From: Acidobacteria bacterium 28-9
GTDB taxonomy: Bacteria > Acidobacteriota > Blastocatellia > Pyrinomonadales > Pyrinomonadaceae
Length of the DNA: 64,000 nucleotides
Assembly: GCA_002050355.1 (NCBI GenBank)
Contig: MWYY01000050.1
Coordinates: forward strand, 25,606 to 89,605
Direction of reading: 5' to 3'
The notes below the pieces were generated by a model, which had not been told where the DNA came from, did no database searches, and saw nothing but the letters and a program-made list of their open reading frames with translations. Made by a program: the position numbers and the translations under genes. Positions 16,219-25,121 of the stretch are shown in pieces. Each line of letters begins with the position of its first letter. Position 1 is the first letter of the stretch.

Positions 16219-17748
16219 ATGACGAAAAGTGATGAAGGGAAAACTGTTTCATATTGGGAAGCGAGCGAAAATTTGATTGAAAAAGGCGCTCTTCAGCAAT
16301 CAATCGAAACCGACGTTTGCATAATCGGCGCCGGAATCGCGGGTTTAACGACCACGTATCTGTTGACGAAGGCGGGCAAAAAGGTAATCGTCATTGACGA
16401 CGGCTTGATTGGCGGCGGCGAAACCGCGCGGACGACGGCGCATTTGTCAAACGCGATTGACGACCGGATTTATCGGATTGAAAAATGGCACGGCGCGGAA
16501 AAGGCGGGGCTCGCGGTCGAAAGCCACGCGAGCGCGATTGGCGAAATTGAGAGAATCATAGAAGTTGAAAAAATTGACTGCGATTTTTTGCGCGTTGACG
16601 GTTATTTGATTGAAGCGGAAGACGGCGAAGACGATTTGAGTGAAGAACTCGAAGCCGCGCACCGTGCCGGATTTTCGGAAGTCGAATTTGTCGAGCGCGC
16701 GCCGATTGAAGATTTTGATTCGGGCAAATGCTTAAAATTTCCGCGCCAGGCGCAGTTTCACGTTCTCAAATATCTCGCGGGCGTGGCGAAAGCCGTCGAG
16801 CAAAACGGCGGGCGATTATTTTCAAATACGAAGGCGCTCGAATGGACGGGCGAAGACCAGCCGGAAGTGAAAACGGCGAGCGGCGAGACAATTCGCGCAA
16901 AATCACTCGTTTTGGCGACGAATTATCCGCTTTTGAGCAAAATGTTCGTCAAACTTCCGGCGTATCGAACTTACGTTATCGGCGCGAAAATTCCGAAAAA
17001 TTCCGTCGAAAAATGTTTGATTTGGGACACGGCTGACCCGTATATTTATGTGCGAACGCAGCCGGAAACGGATTATGACGTTTTAATCGTCGGCGGCGAA
17101 GACCATCGCACCGGACAAGCCGAAGACTTCGACGCGCGTTTCGGACGCCTAGTGCAGTGGACGCAGAAGCGTTTTCCGCAGGCGCGGGAAATTCTTTATA
17201 AATGGTCGGGGCAGTATCTCGAAACGCACGATGGGCTGGCGTTTATCGGCAGATATTCTTCGAGCGAGCCAAATGTTTATTTGATAACCGGCGATTCGGG
17301 AATGGGTATGACGCACGGCACAATCGGCGGAATGCTCGTTTCGGATTTAATTTTGGAACGCGCCAATCGCTGGTCGGAAGTTTATGAGCCGACGCGGATT
17401 TTCACGCAGTCAATTACCGAAACGATTTCCGAAGCAGTCAGCTCGACCGTGCCGTATGTTGACTGGATTACGGGCGGCGATGTTTCTTCCGCCGACGAAA
17501 TAAAAAACGGAACGGGCGCTATAATCAGCCGCGGCACGACGAAAATCGCGGCTTATCGAGACGAAAACGGAAAACTTTTCGAGCGTTCAGCTGTCTGCAC
17601 ACATTTAGGCTGCATCGTGCGATTTAACAGTTTAGAGAAAACCTGGGATTGCCCGTGTCACGGCTCGCGTTTTTCCACCGACGGCTGCGTGATAAACTCT
17701 CCGGCGATTGCGCCGCTCGGAGAAATTGAGGGTGCTTCAAATCAATAA
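16219..17748 (+). CDS. FAD-dependent (DAO-type) oxidoreductase with C-terminal Rieske [2Fe-2S] domain
   Basis: The protein is 509 residues. V-C-I-I-G-A-G-I-A-G-L (about residue 33) begins a DAO-type FAD fold, with G-D-S-G-M-G-M-T-H-G-T at its C-terminal FAD contact (about residue 355). After a linker, residues ~410-509 are a Rieske domain with C460-T-H462 and C478-P-C-H481, the exact C-x-H ... C-x-x-H cluster ligands. The fusion would pass electrons between flavin and iron-sulfur centre; the substrate is unknown. It is cytoplasmic (no signal peptide). A strong ribosome site GGGAAGGA precedes the ATG. Confidence 0.9.
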   Translation: MTKSDEGKTVSYWEASENLIEKGALQQSIETDVCIIGAGIAGLTTTYLLTKAGKKVIVIDDGLIGGGETARTTAHLSNAIDDRIYRIEKWHGAEKAGLAVESHASAIGEIERIIEVEKIDCDFLRVDGYLIEAEDGEDDLSEELEAAHRAGFSEVEFVERAPIEDFDSGKCLKFPRQAQFHVLKYLAGVAKAVEQNGGRLFSNTKALEWTGEDQPEVKTASGETIRAKSLVLATNYPLLSKMFVKLPAYRTYVIGAKIPKNSVEKCLIWDTADPYIYVRTQPETDYDVLIVGGEDHRTGQAEDFDARFGRLVQWTQKRFPQAREILYKWSGQYLETHDGLAFIGRYSSSEPNVYLITGDSGMGMTHGTIGGMLVSDLILERANRWSEVYEPTRIFTQSITETISEAVSSTVPYVDWITGGDVSSADEIKNGTGAIISRGTTKIAAYRDENGKLFERSAVCTHLGCIVRFNSLEKTWDCPCHGSRFSTDGCVINSPAIAPLGEIEGASNQ

Positions 17749-17757
17749 AGGGAAATT

Positions 17758-17860
17758 AACCATAGATGAACACAGAGACAGATAAAGACGAAATAAAAAC
17801 AATAAGTAAAATTTGATTTATCTTTATAAAATCTGTGTTCATCTGCGTCTGTCTGTGGTT
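17758..17860. repeat. Palindromic repeat, ATCTGTGGTT family
   Basis: ACCATAGATGAACACAGAGACAG pairs with ATCTGTGTTCATCTGCGTCTGTCTGTGGT across a ~45-nt loop. It separates two convergent genes. The minus-strand stop codon of the patatin gene (17839-17841) lies inside the right arm. Related elements are at 29608-29676 and, within a gene, at 60925-60956. Confidence 0.75.
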
Positions 17861-18651
17861 TCAAATTGTTCTGAGAATACCAATTTCTTAATTTCATCAA
17901 TCTTTGCCAGCGCCGCTTCTTCGCCTGCCCGGATAAATTCATCCATTTTGCCAATTTCGTCTTGTCTGAGATGCGCGATTTGCGGAATTATCACCACGTC
18001 GGCACGATAATGTTGATGTTTGGCGGCTGTTCTGAGAAGCATCATTGCCGATTGGAAAAATACGCCGAGCAGCGTCGAAGGCGTTCCCCAATAAGTTGCG
18101 CCCGCAGAAATTACGTCAACAGCGATGATAATTTCGGCGCCTAATTTTTTTACGGCTCTGGTCGGAACCGGCGCGACCACGCCGCCGTCAATAAGTTTGC
18201 GGCTGTTTTCGTCCTCAAGCGGTATAAAAACGCCGGGCAGCGCACAGCTTGCGCGCACGGCGAAAACCAAATCGCCTTTGTCGCGCAAAATGATTTCTTC
18301 GCCCGTTTCCAAATCGCAGGCGACCGCCGCAAACGGAATCGGCAAATCTTCAAATTTTCGAAACGGAAAATTCTGCTTGATAAAATTACCCATCGGCGCG
18401 TTAGTCAGCAAGCCTTTCGGCGAAAAGGAAAATCCGGTCATATTAAGCCAGCCGATTTTGCGTCCGAACCGAATGATTTCTTCGGAGCTCAAACCGCACG
18501 CCGCCGCGGCGCCGGCAAATGAACCGGCGCTCGTTCCAGCGATAAAATCAATCGGGATGTTATGTTCGGCGAAAACTTTCAATACGCCGAGGTGCGCAAA
18601 ACCACGCGCCGCGCCGCCGCTCAAAGCTAAACCGAGCTTTTTTCGTCTCAT
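17839..18651 (-). CDS. Patatin-like phospholipase (RssA-like)
   Basis: The protein is about 270 residues. The oxyanion-hole motif G-G-A-A-R-G-F-A-H-L-G begins at residue 12; the nucleophile is S41 in G-T-S-A-G-S and the catalytic aspartate is D155 in D-G-G. Both dyad residues and the glycine-rich loop are present, so it should be an active lipid acyl hydrolase in the cytoplasm. ATG 18651 (MRRKKLGLALSGG) was chosen because it places the motif correctly; a much longer upstream frame is antisense to the neighbour. The last few residues (T-T-D-R-R-R) and the stop are encoded by an intergenic repeat. It is divergent from the zinc-ribbon subtilase, 115 bp apart. Confidence 0.88.
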   Translation of the reverse strand: MRRKKLGLALSGGAARGFAHLGVLKVFAEHNIPIDFIAGTSAGSFAGAAAACGLSSEEIIRFGRKIGWLNMTGFSFSPKGLLTNAPMGNFIKQNFPFRKFEDLPIPFAAVACDLETGEEIILRDKGDLVFAVRASCALPGVFIPLEDENSRKLIDGGVVAPVPTRAVKKLGAEIIIAVDVISAGATYWGTPSTLLGVFFQSAMMLLRTAAKHQHYRADVVIIPQIAHLRQDEIGKMDEFIRAGEEAALAKIDEIKKLVFSEQFETTDRRR

Positions 18652-18766
18652 AGCAAATATTGAAAAACGAATAATAAACCGTTCACTCTTCATTATTCGT
18701 TTTAATAGACTAAATTTTACTTTTCCGAAAACATTCGACATTCTATCATTTAACAAATATTTAACT

Positions 18767-20137
18767 ATGACTCCAGCCGAAAAATTTTCCTTTCCCAGAC
18801 AGATAAAAAATAGCGACATTGCGGCGGGAAATCGGGCGTGTCCGGTTTGCTCGCGTGATGCGCGCGACGAATTCGTTCCGCTTGCCGCTTTGCCCGCGGA
18901 TTTGCGCCAGCTTATCGGAGTAAACGCGCCGGACACAGGCAATTTTGAAGCGGTCTGCCCGCGCTGCGTGCTGCTTTTTGAACGCGCCAAACAGCAAATT
19001 TTCAGCGATGCGGCGATGAATAAAGACGGCTCATATGTGCTTTCAACGCCGCTTCGTCTCGATGCCGACGAGCGTTTTACCGGCAAAGGCATAACGATTG
19101 CTTTTCTCGATTCGGGATTTTTTCCGCACGTCGATTTGACGACGCCGAGCAACCGAATCCTCGCGTATCAAAATATGAATACGCCCGAAGGCGAAATTGC
19201 TTCGCTTTTTAATACGGACGTGGCAAGCTGGCATGGAATGATGACATCAGTCGTCGCGGCTGGTAACGGCAGTTTGTCAAACGGTTTTTACCGCGGCATC
19301 GCGCCGGATGCGAACGTCGTTCTTGTAAAACTAGCGCGAACCGGACGAATCACCGAACAAAATATTCAAGACGCTCTGGAATGGGTTTTGGAAAATCGCA
19401 CAAAATACGATATTCGCGTCATAAACATCTCGGCAGGCGGCGACTTTGAGCAAAGCTATCTGCACGATTCACTTTCGCAGACGGTCGAAGAATGCGTCGC
19501 CCTCGGCATAACGATTGTGTGCGCCGTCGGCAATGCCGGACGTCTGCCGACGCATCCGGTATTTCCGCCCGCCAGCGCCCCGTCTGCTATCAGCGTCGGC
19601 GGACTCGATGACAATAACTCAATCGACCGTGCAAGACGCGGAATGTATCGTTCAAGTTACGGACCGACTTTGGACGGTCTTCAAAAACCGGAAATCATCG
19701 CGCCTTCGATTTGGGTTCCCGCGCCGATTCTTCCCAACACCCCGACGGCGCAGCAAGCCACGCTGCTTGAAACTCTGGACAAAGCCGAAGATGCGGAACT
19801 GCACCAGATTGTAGAAAGAAATCCAAATGTCGAGCCGCATCTCGACGCCGCACTGGACCGACCGCCATACATCATTCGGCAAATTATCGCGCTCAAACTG
19901 CAGCAGGAAAACGTGATAAACAAAAACTACAAGTATGTTGACGGCACCTCGTTCGCCGCGCCGATCGTGTCGAGCATTGCCGCACAGATGCTTGAAGCCA
20001 ACCCGAGACTTACGCCCCAGCAAATCAAACGTATCTTGATTTCCACCGCCGAACGCCTGCCGCATTATGAAGTTGACCGGCAAGGCTGGGGCGTCGTTGA
20101 CCCGCGCCGCGCCGTCGAGATGGCGATTAATCTCTAA
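18767..20137 (+). CDS. Subtilisin-family (S8) peptidase with N-terminal zinc-ribbon-like region
   Basis: The protein is about 456 residues. C25-P-V-C28 and C64-P-R-C67 form a likely zinc ribbon; the S8 domain follows with D115 (F-L-D-S-G), H156 (S-W-H-G-M) and S395 (G-T-S-F-A-A-P). The whole triad is present. About 70 residues are inserted between the A-P-S strand (~320) and the nucleophile. There is no signal peptide or propeptide of the secreted type, so a cytoplasmic protease is inferred. ATG 18767 was chosen because upstream frame is antisense to the patatin gene. Confidence 0.87.
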   Translation: MTPAEKFSFPRQIKNSDIAAGNRACPVCSRDARDEFVPLAALPADLRQLIGVNAPDTGNFEAVCPRCVLLFERAKQQIFSDAAMNKDGSYVLSTPLRLDADERFTGKGITIAFLDSGFFPHVDLTTPSNRILAYQNMNTPEGEIASLFNTDVASWHGMMTSVVAAGNGSLSNGFYRGIAPDANVVLVKLARTGRITEQNIQDALEWVLENRTKYDIRVINISAGGDFEQSYLHDSLSQTVEECVALGITIVCAVGNAGRLPTHPVFPPASAPSAISVGGLDDNNSIDRARRGMYRSSYGPTLDGLQKPEIIAPSIWVPAPILPNTPTAQQATLLETLDKAEDAELHQIVERNPNVEPHLDAALDRPPYIIRQIIALKLQQENVINKNYKYVDGTSFAAPIVSSIAAQMLEANPRLTPQQIKRILISTAERLPHYEVDRQGWGVVDPRRAVEMAINL

Positions 20138-20152
20138 GTTTAATGTAACTAA

Positions 20153-20182
20153 TCAAAAGTAAATTTGATTTTCCACTTTTGA
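20153..20182. repeat. Hairpin repeat, TCAAAAGT family, at a convergent junction
   Basis: TCAAAAGT (20153-20160) and ACTTTTGA (20175-20182) are perfect inverted repeats between the S8 gene and the TonB-type gene. AAGTCAAAAG-like words also occur inside glmM at 43545-43580. Confidence 0.55.
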
Positions 20183-20204
20183 CTTTAGGTTTGGAACTTA
20201 AGAC

Positions 20205-21269
20205 TTACTGATTGACAAAATTGTAGAGTAAAATTCCGACGGCTTGGACGTTGCGGTCGCCAATTTTTACGGGATTGATTTTCGATTGGCGGGCGGCGGC
20301 TTCGGCTGGAGCGCGCAGCAGAGCGTTTCCGCTCATCGCTTTAGCGGAAGTTACGTTGCCGGCTTCGTCAATGACGACCTGCACGGCAACCTGACCAGCG
20401 GCGCGCATTTGTTTGGCAATCGGCGGATAAGCGGGTTTTGGTAAATTGACGGCGCGTCCGTTTAAGACTCCGGCATTAACCGGGCGATTTGTTGCCGGCG
20501 GAGTAGCAGACGGCGAAGGTTTTGGCGTCGTCGGAGAAGGCGACGGTACACTCGGCGTTACACTCGGTCTCGGCGTTGGAGTCGTCGTGGGACTCGAGTT
20601 TGAATTGCTGGCGTTGATGTTGGTATTTACAATCGGCGGACGAGTCGCGGAAGGCGACGGCGATGGTTTCGGTGTCGGAGTCGGCGTTTTTATGTTGGCG
20701 TTCACGGTCGTGTTCAGATTTGTAATCGGACTTATATCGGCATTCGTATTAAAGTTCGCGAAAGTATTGTCGGTGTTGAAATTTGTATTCAGGTTTGCAT
20801 CGGTCGAGCCGAAATTAGCGTTGACGTTGATATTTTGATTGGCGTTAGACACATTGTTCGAACGTTCGCGCGTCATCATATAAAGCAAGCCGGAGATGCC
20901 TAAAAGCATAAAAGTTCCGAGAAGCGTCAAGAGGACGATTTTCCCCGTGTTCGATTTTCGCGGCGGAGTTTGATAGACGGTGGTCGTTTTCGTCTGAACT
21001 TGCGGCGGCGGTTCTTCTACCAGTTCTTTGGTTGGAATTACGATGCGCTGCGCGGGTAAATGCTGCGTTTCCTCGATAATTACCGGTTTGCTAGCGGGTG
21101 GATTGCGGCGAATAACGGTTTCTTCGCCAAAATCATCTTCGCCGTTTTCTTGACTCGGAAGTTCGGTAAATACAGGTTGATTTTCTTCGACCAGCGGCGT
21201 GCCGTCTTTTGTGCAGAAACGCAGGATTTCTTCGTCGTAGCGCGTTTGGCAATTCGGACAAAATTTCAT
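20205..21269 (-). CDS. Zinc-ribbon membrane protein with TonB-type C-terminal domain
   Basis: The protein is 354 residues: zinc ribbon C-P-N-C-Q ... C-T-K-D-G-T-P-L (residues 4-26), one membrane helix (~113-133), an Asn/Thr/Pro-rich linker (~140-270) and a TonB C-terminal fold (P-A-Y-P-P-I-A-K-Q-M-R-A-A-G-Q-V-A-V, Y-N-F-V-N-Q at the end). The C-terminal domain is of the 'energy transducer TonB' type, which contacts outer-membrane receptors. The TM position puts it in the periplasm. Whether it works with ExbB/ExbD is unknown, as none is nearby. The linker is built of low-complexity N-x-N and T-P-x-P repeats. Confidence 0.83.
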   Translation of the reverse strand: MKFCPNCQTRYDEEILRFCTKDGTPLVEENQPVFTELPSQENGEDDFGEETVIRRNPPASKPVIIEETQHLPAQRIVIPTKELVEEPPPQVQTKTTTVYQTPPRKSNTGKIVLLTLLGTFMLLGISGLLYMMTRERSNNVSNANQNINVNANFGSTDANLNTNFNTDNTFANFNTNADISPITNLNTTVNANIKTPTPTPKPSPSPSATRPPIVNTNINASNSNSSPTTTPTPRPSVTPSVPSPSPTTPKPSPSATPPATNRPVNAGVLNGRAVNLPKPAYPPIAKQMRAAGQVAVQVVIDEAGNVTSAKAMSGNALLRAPAEAAARQSKINPVKIGDRNVQAVGILLYNFVNQ

Positions 21270-21352
21270 TTTTCAGATTTTAAGCCATTTTAAATTTTTC
21301 GCAAACTTGTGTAACAATTTCTACTCAAGGGAGTTTATCACAAATAGGCAAT

Positions 21353-21444
21353 AGGTGTTAGGTTTTAAGTCATAGTATTTGGGTAAAATTAAACCAGAGA
21401 CCTGATACTAACCTGCGTTTTCTACCGTCTAAAATCTAACACCT
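21353..21444. repeat. Long inverted repeat, AGGTGTTAGRTTTTA arms
   Basis: 21353-21367 and 21430-21444 are inverted repeats with one mismatch, separated by 62 nt. It lies between two divergent genes, just upstream of the desaturase start at 21458. Confidence 0.6.
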
Positions 21445-21457
21445 GTCACCTGATTTT

Positions 21458-22939
21458 ATGAACAAAAGCGTTATTGTCATCGGCGCAGGACTCGGCGGAC
21501 TTTCCGCTGCTATTCGACTGGCGAAATCAGGCTTTTCCGTCAGGGTTTTGGAGAAAAACACGAACGTCGGCGGCAAGGTAAATTTTGTGGAAGAGCGCGG
21601 TTATAAATTCGACACCGGCGCTTCGCTCTTGACAATGCGGCACGTTTTAGAAGATTTATTCAAAGCAGTCGGAAGACGCATCGAAGATTATTTAGAAATC
21701 GTTTCGTGCGAGCCGCTTTGCCGTTATCGTTGGGTGGACGAAACCGTCTTTGACGCTTCCGCCGATTTGCGGAAAACCGAAAGCGAAATTGAAAAAATTT
21801 CGCTGCCGGACGTTGAAAACTTTCGTAGATACCTGGCAGATGCTCGATGCAAATACGAAGTTTCCGAACGAACTTTTCTCGCGCACTCTCTTAACGATTT
21901 ACCACGCCTTTTGCGCCCGAAATATCTTAAAGATTTGCTCGCAATTTCCTCGACGCAAACACTCGACCGCTACAATAAAAAGTATTTTAAATCGCCGAAA
22001 CTACAACAGCTTTTCAATCGTTTCGCCACTTACAATGGCTCGTCGCCGTATCTGACACCGGCAACTTTTGCCTTAATTCCGTATGTTGAATTCGGTCTCG
22101 GCGTGTGGTATGTGCGCGGCGGAATGTACCTGATTCCGAAGGCTTTAGAAAAATTAGCCGATGAATTAAATGTAAAAATCAAAACTGATTGCGCGGTCGA
22201 GAAAATTGTTGTCGAAAATAAAAAAGCTGTCGGCGTCCGTTTAAAAACGGGCGAGATTTTGCCGAGTGATTTTGTCATAACCAACGCCGACGCAATTGAA
22301 ACTTATCGAAATTTGATTGACGCGCCGAACCGCAAAAGTTTCCCCGATAAAAAATTGGACAAAATCGAGCCGTCTTGCAGCGGTTTCGTGATATTGCTCG
22401 GCGTTCGGAAAAAACTCGACTCACTTGCGCATCACAACATTCTTTTCTCGAACGATTACCGAGCCGAATTCGACGCCATCTTCAAACAAAAACGACCGGC
22501 GCAAGATCCGACCGTTTATGTTTGCGCCGCCTCGCGCACCGACGAAACACAAGCGCCCGAAGGCTGCGAAAATCTTTTTGTATTGGTCAACGCGCCTTAC
22601 ACAAGCGAGCAAACCGATTGGCAAACCGAAGCGAAAAGTTATCGAGATTTGGTTTTAAAAAAATTGGAGAACTTCGGCTTAAAAGATTTGGAAAAATTAA
22701 TCGAGTTCGAACAAATCATTACGCCAGAAGATTTCGAAAAAAAATACAACGCCAATCGCGGCTCGATTTACGGCGTGTCGTCAAACGGTGTTTTCTCGGC
22801 TTTTCTCCGACCGCCAAACAAATCAAAAGACATCGAAAACCTATATTTCACAGGCGGCGCGACACATCCGGGCGGCGGCATTCCGCTGGTTTTGCTGTCT
22901 GGCAAATTCGCGGCGGATTTAATTTTGCGCAAGTCTTAA
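21458..22939 (+). CDS. crtI: Carotenoid desaturase, CrtI/CrtN family
   Basis: The protein is 493 residues. I-V-I-G-A-G-L-G-G-L-S-A-A-I (residues 6-19) is the FAD-binding motif, V-G-G-K-V-N follows, and the C-terminal carotenoid-desaturase signature is N-L-Y-F-T-G-G-A-T-H-P-G-G-G-I-P-L-V. It should introduce or handle conjugated double bonds in a carotenoid precursor using FAD. The precise activity (phytoene, diapophytoene or hydroxycarotenoid desaturation) is not resolvable; the symbol is therefore a family label. No other carotenoid gene is adjacent. Confidence 0.8.
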   Translation: MNKSVIVIGAGLGGLSAAIRLAKSGFSVRVLEKNTNVGGKVNFVEERGYKFDTGASLLTMRHVLEDLFKAVGRRIEDYLEIVSCEPLCRYRWVDETVFDASADLRKTESEIEKISLPDVENFRRYLADARCKYEVSERTFLAHSLNDLPRLLRPKYLKDLLAISSTQTLDRYNKKYFKSPKLQQLFNRFATYNGSSPYLTPATFALIPYVEFGLGVWYVRGGMYLIPKALEKLADELNVKIKTDCAVEKIVVENKKAVGVRLKTGEILPSDFVITNADAIETYRNLIDAPNRKSFPDKKLDKIEPSCSGFVILLGVRKKLDSLAHHNILFSNDYRAEFDAIFKQKRPAQDPTVYVCAASRTDETQAPEGCENLFVLVNAPYTSEQTDWQTEAKSYRDLVLKKLENFGLKDLEKLIEFEQIITPEDFEKKYNANRGSIYGVSSNGVFSAFLRPPNKSKDIENLYFTGGATHPGGGIPLVLLSGKFAADLILRKS

Positions 22940-23064
22940 AATTTAATCCGCAAACCGAAAATAGGAAATCGTTTCAGCAACAGACGTTTTACTTTAGCTT
23001 AAGTATTTACTAATTGGACGCTTTACGTTTATTATCTTAGAAATACCTGCTTTCGCAAAAAATT

Positions 23065-24060
23065 ATGAAATATTGTCCCAACTGCCAAACAACTTACACG
23101 GACGAGACACTGAAATTTTGCCTGCAAGACGGAACGCCGCTCGTAGAATCCGTGGATTCACCGATGGATACAGTTTCTTTCGGCAACGAAGAGACGGTAA
23201 TCACCACCCGACAAGTCGAGCGGGTCGAACGAATCGAACCGATTCACGTGCCGGTGCAGCAAAGCCCGCCTCCGCAGCAGCAATATCAGCAACAACAGAT
23301 ACCGCCGCCGCAAATAGTGCAGCCGCCAATTCGACAACAAACCGAATTGCCGCCTGTCATCGAAACGCACCGGGAAGTTTCGAAACCGAGAACAGGCTCA
23401 ACCGTCGCGCTGACGATTTTGGGAACGCTTTTGCTTTTAGGTCTTCTCGGCGGCGCGTGGATGTTTATGCGAAACAGAGACACCGAAGTTGCCGTTAATG
23501 TTAATACTGGAGCACTGCCGCCGGCTGTCAACCGTCCGGTTAATGTCAATTCGGCTGCTAATCAAGCCTTAAATCAACCGTCAAACCAAACATTGAACGC
23601 CAATATCGGGAGCATTCCGCCAACCGCAACAGCAACGCCCGTCGCAAAACCGACGCTCAATTCCGAGCAGGCAAATGTCGTTACCGAGGATGTCCAAAAT
23701 ACTGTCGATGATTGGAGAAGTTCAACCGAAGACCTCGATATTGACGCGCATTTGAGCCAGTACGCGAACACGGTCGATTATTACCGAGCCGGACGAGTCG
23801 GGTTGGCGCAGGTTCGCGCCGACAAACAGCGCGCTTACAACCAATATGATTCGGTAGAATTAAACATTTCGAATATGAAAGTTACGCCTGACGAAACTGG
23901 CAACCGAGCAACCGCGCTTTTCGACAAGGAATGGAACTTCGCGGGCGATCGAAAAAATTCTTCCGGCAAAGTTCAGCAGCAGCTGACTTTGAGTAAAATC
24001 GGCGGCAGATGGCTGATTACGGGCGAAAAAGATGTGAAGGTTTATTACATCAATAATTAA
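23065..24060 (+). CDS. Zinc-ribbon membrane protein with NTF2-like C-terminal domain
   Basis: The protein is 331 residues: zinc ribbon C-P-N-C-Q ... C-L-Q-D-G-T-P-L (residues 4-26), a Gln/Pro-rich stretch (~70-110), one membrane helix (~115-135), an Asn-rich linker and from ~205 a domain with V-D-D-W-R-S-S-T-E-D-L-D-I-D-A-H-L-S-Q-Y resembling NTF2/SnoaL-type folds. The N-terminus is homologous in style to the protein at 20205-21269 (Q-T-x-Y-x-x-E-x-L-x-F-C), so this is a lineage family with exchangeable C-terminal domains. The function is unknown. It ends 3 bp before the next gene, suggesting co-transcription. Confidence 0.8.
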   Translation: MKYCPNCQTTYTDETLKFCLQDGTPLVESVDSPMDTVSFGNEETVITTRQVERVERIEPIHVPVQQSPPPQQQYQQQQIPPPQIVQPPIRQQTELPPVIETHREVSKPRTGSTVALTILGTLLLLGLLGGAWMFMRNRDTEVAVNVNTGALPPAVNRPVNVNSAANQALNQPSNQTLNANIGSIPPTATATPVAKPTLNSEQANVVTEDVQNTVDDWRSSTEDLDIDAHLSQYANTVDYYRAGRVGLAQVRADKQRAYNQYDSVELNISNMKVTPDETGNRATALFDKEWNFAGDRKNSSGKVQQQLTLSKIGGRWLITGEKDVKVYYINN

Positions 24061-24063
24061 AAA

Positions 24064-25026
24064 ATGAAAGCGCTCAGATTTGAAAATGATGAGCTGAAAC
24101 TTGCCGAAATCATAAAACCGAATTTGGAAAACGAAGCGCTCGTGCGTGTTGTAAAATCGGGCATTTGCAACACTGACATCGAAATCTGCAAAGGTTACGC
24201 CGATTTTCAAGGCACAATCGGACACGAATTTGTAGGCGTCGTCGAGCATGCGGCAGACGCGCCGGATTTAATCGGCAAAACGGTCGTCGGCGAGATAAAC
24301 GCGGGCTGCGGCAAATGCCAATTGTGTTTGAACGACGACTCGCGGCATTGTCCGAATCGAACGGTTTTGGGCATTGCCGGACGTGACGGAGCGCACGCCG
24401 AGTTTTTGACTTTGCCAAGCCGAAATCTTTTAAAAGTTCCCGAAACGGTTTCAAACGAACAAGCCGTTTTTGTCGAACCGCTCGCGGCGGCGTATGGAAT
24501 CACCGAACAGGTTGAGATTTTCCCTGATACGTGCGTTGCCGTCATCGGCGACGGCAAACTCGGCAATCTCTGCGCGCAAAGTCTGGCGCTCGAATCAAAT
24601 CATCTGTATTTTATCGGTAAGCACAAAGAAAAACTTTCTCTCGTCGCCGGATGTAATATCGAAACAGTTTTACTGGAAGACGCGAAAAAGTTGTTGAAAA
24701 CTTTTGATGTCGTGGTTGAGGCAAGCGGCGCGGAGAGCGGTTTCGAGTTTGCGTTGGATTTGCTGAAACCGCGCGGGAAATTAGTTTTGAAATCAACTTT
24801 TCACGGCGCGGCAAAGTGGCAGGCGTGGCGCGTGGTGGTTGATGAAATCACAGTTGTCGGCTCGCGCTGCGGGCGTTTCGCTCCGGCGCTCCGGCTGCTT
24901 GAAAACAAACAAATCGCGGTGGAAAATCTTATCAGCGAAGAATTTAATTTAAACGAAGGCGTCAGAGCGATGGCGCGCGCCGAACAAAAAGGCGTGATGA
25001 AAGTTATGTTGTCAATTACGAATTAA
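24064..25026 (+). CDS. Zinc-containing alcohol dehydrogenase, MDR superfamily
   Basis: The protein is 320 residues. The catalytic zinc site is suggested by C (G-I-C-N-T-D, about residue 34), G-H-E-F-V-G-V-V (about 53) and E (V-E-P-L-A-A, about 138). The structural zinc motif is C-G-K-C-Q-L-C ... H-C (about 81-96). The Rossmann stretch V-I-G-D-G-K-L-G-N has one G-to-D change. Substrate specificity is undetermined. The protein starts 3 bp after the zinc-ribbon gene. The last residues (S-I-T-N, stop) lie in the AATTACGAATTA repeat wording. Confidence 0.87.
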   Translation: MKALRFENDELKLAEIIKPNLENEALVRVVKSGICNTDIEICKGYADFQGTIGHEFVGVVEHAADAPDLIGKTVVGEINAGCGKCQLCLNDDSRHCPNRTVLGIAGRDGAHAEFLTLPSRNLLKVPETVSNEQAVFVEPLAAAYGITEQVEIFPDTCVAVIGDGKLGNLCAQSLALESNHLYFIGKHKEKLSLVAGCNIETVLLEDAKKLLKTFDVVVEASGAESGFEFALDLLKPRGKLVLKSTFHGAAKWQAWRVVVDEITVVGSRCGRFAPALRLLENKQIAVENLISEEFNLNEGVRAMARAEQKGVMKVMLSITN

Positions 25027-25114
25027 AATTTACGAATTGCGAAAGAAAAAATTATTCGGCTACTTGAAATTTCAATTTATTCTTGGGTTTTTAGTTTTTT
25101 CGCAATTTGTAATT
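25013..25114. repeat. Inverted repeat, AATTACGAATT family
   Basis: CAATTACGAATTAAAATTTACG near 25015-25036 and AATTTGTAATTC near 25104-25114 form an imperfect inverted pair; GAATTGCGAAAG also pairs with TTTTTTCGCAATT. The left arm contains the alcohol dehydrogenase stop codon. Similar wording starts the amidohydrolase at 60882. Confidence 0.5.
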
Positions 25115-25121
25115 CTTTTTT

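Noticed and set aside
18125..18766. N-terminal extension of the subtilase frame
   Set aside because: It is antisense to the patatin gene and has no domain; ATG 18767 starts the zinc ribbon.
18652..19152. N-terminal extension of the patatin frame
   Set aside because: It is antisense to the subtilase gene; the patatin motif spacing fits ATG 18651.
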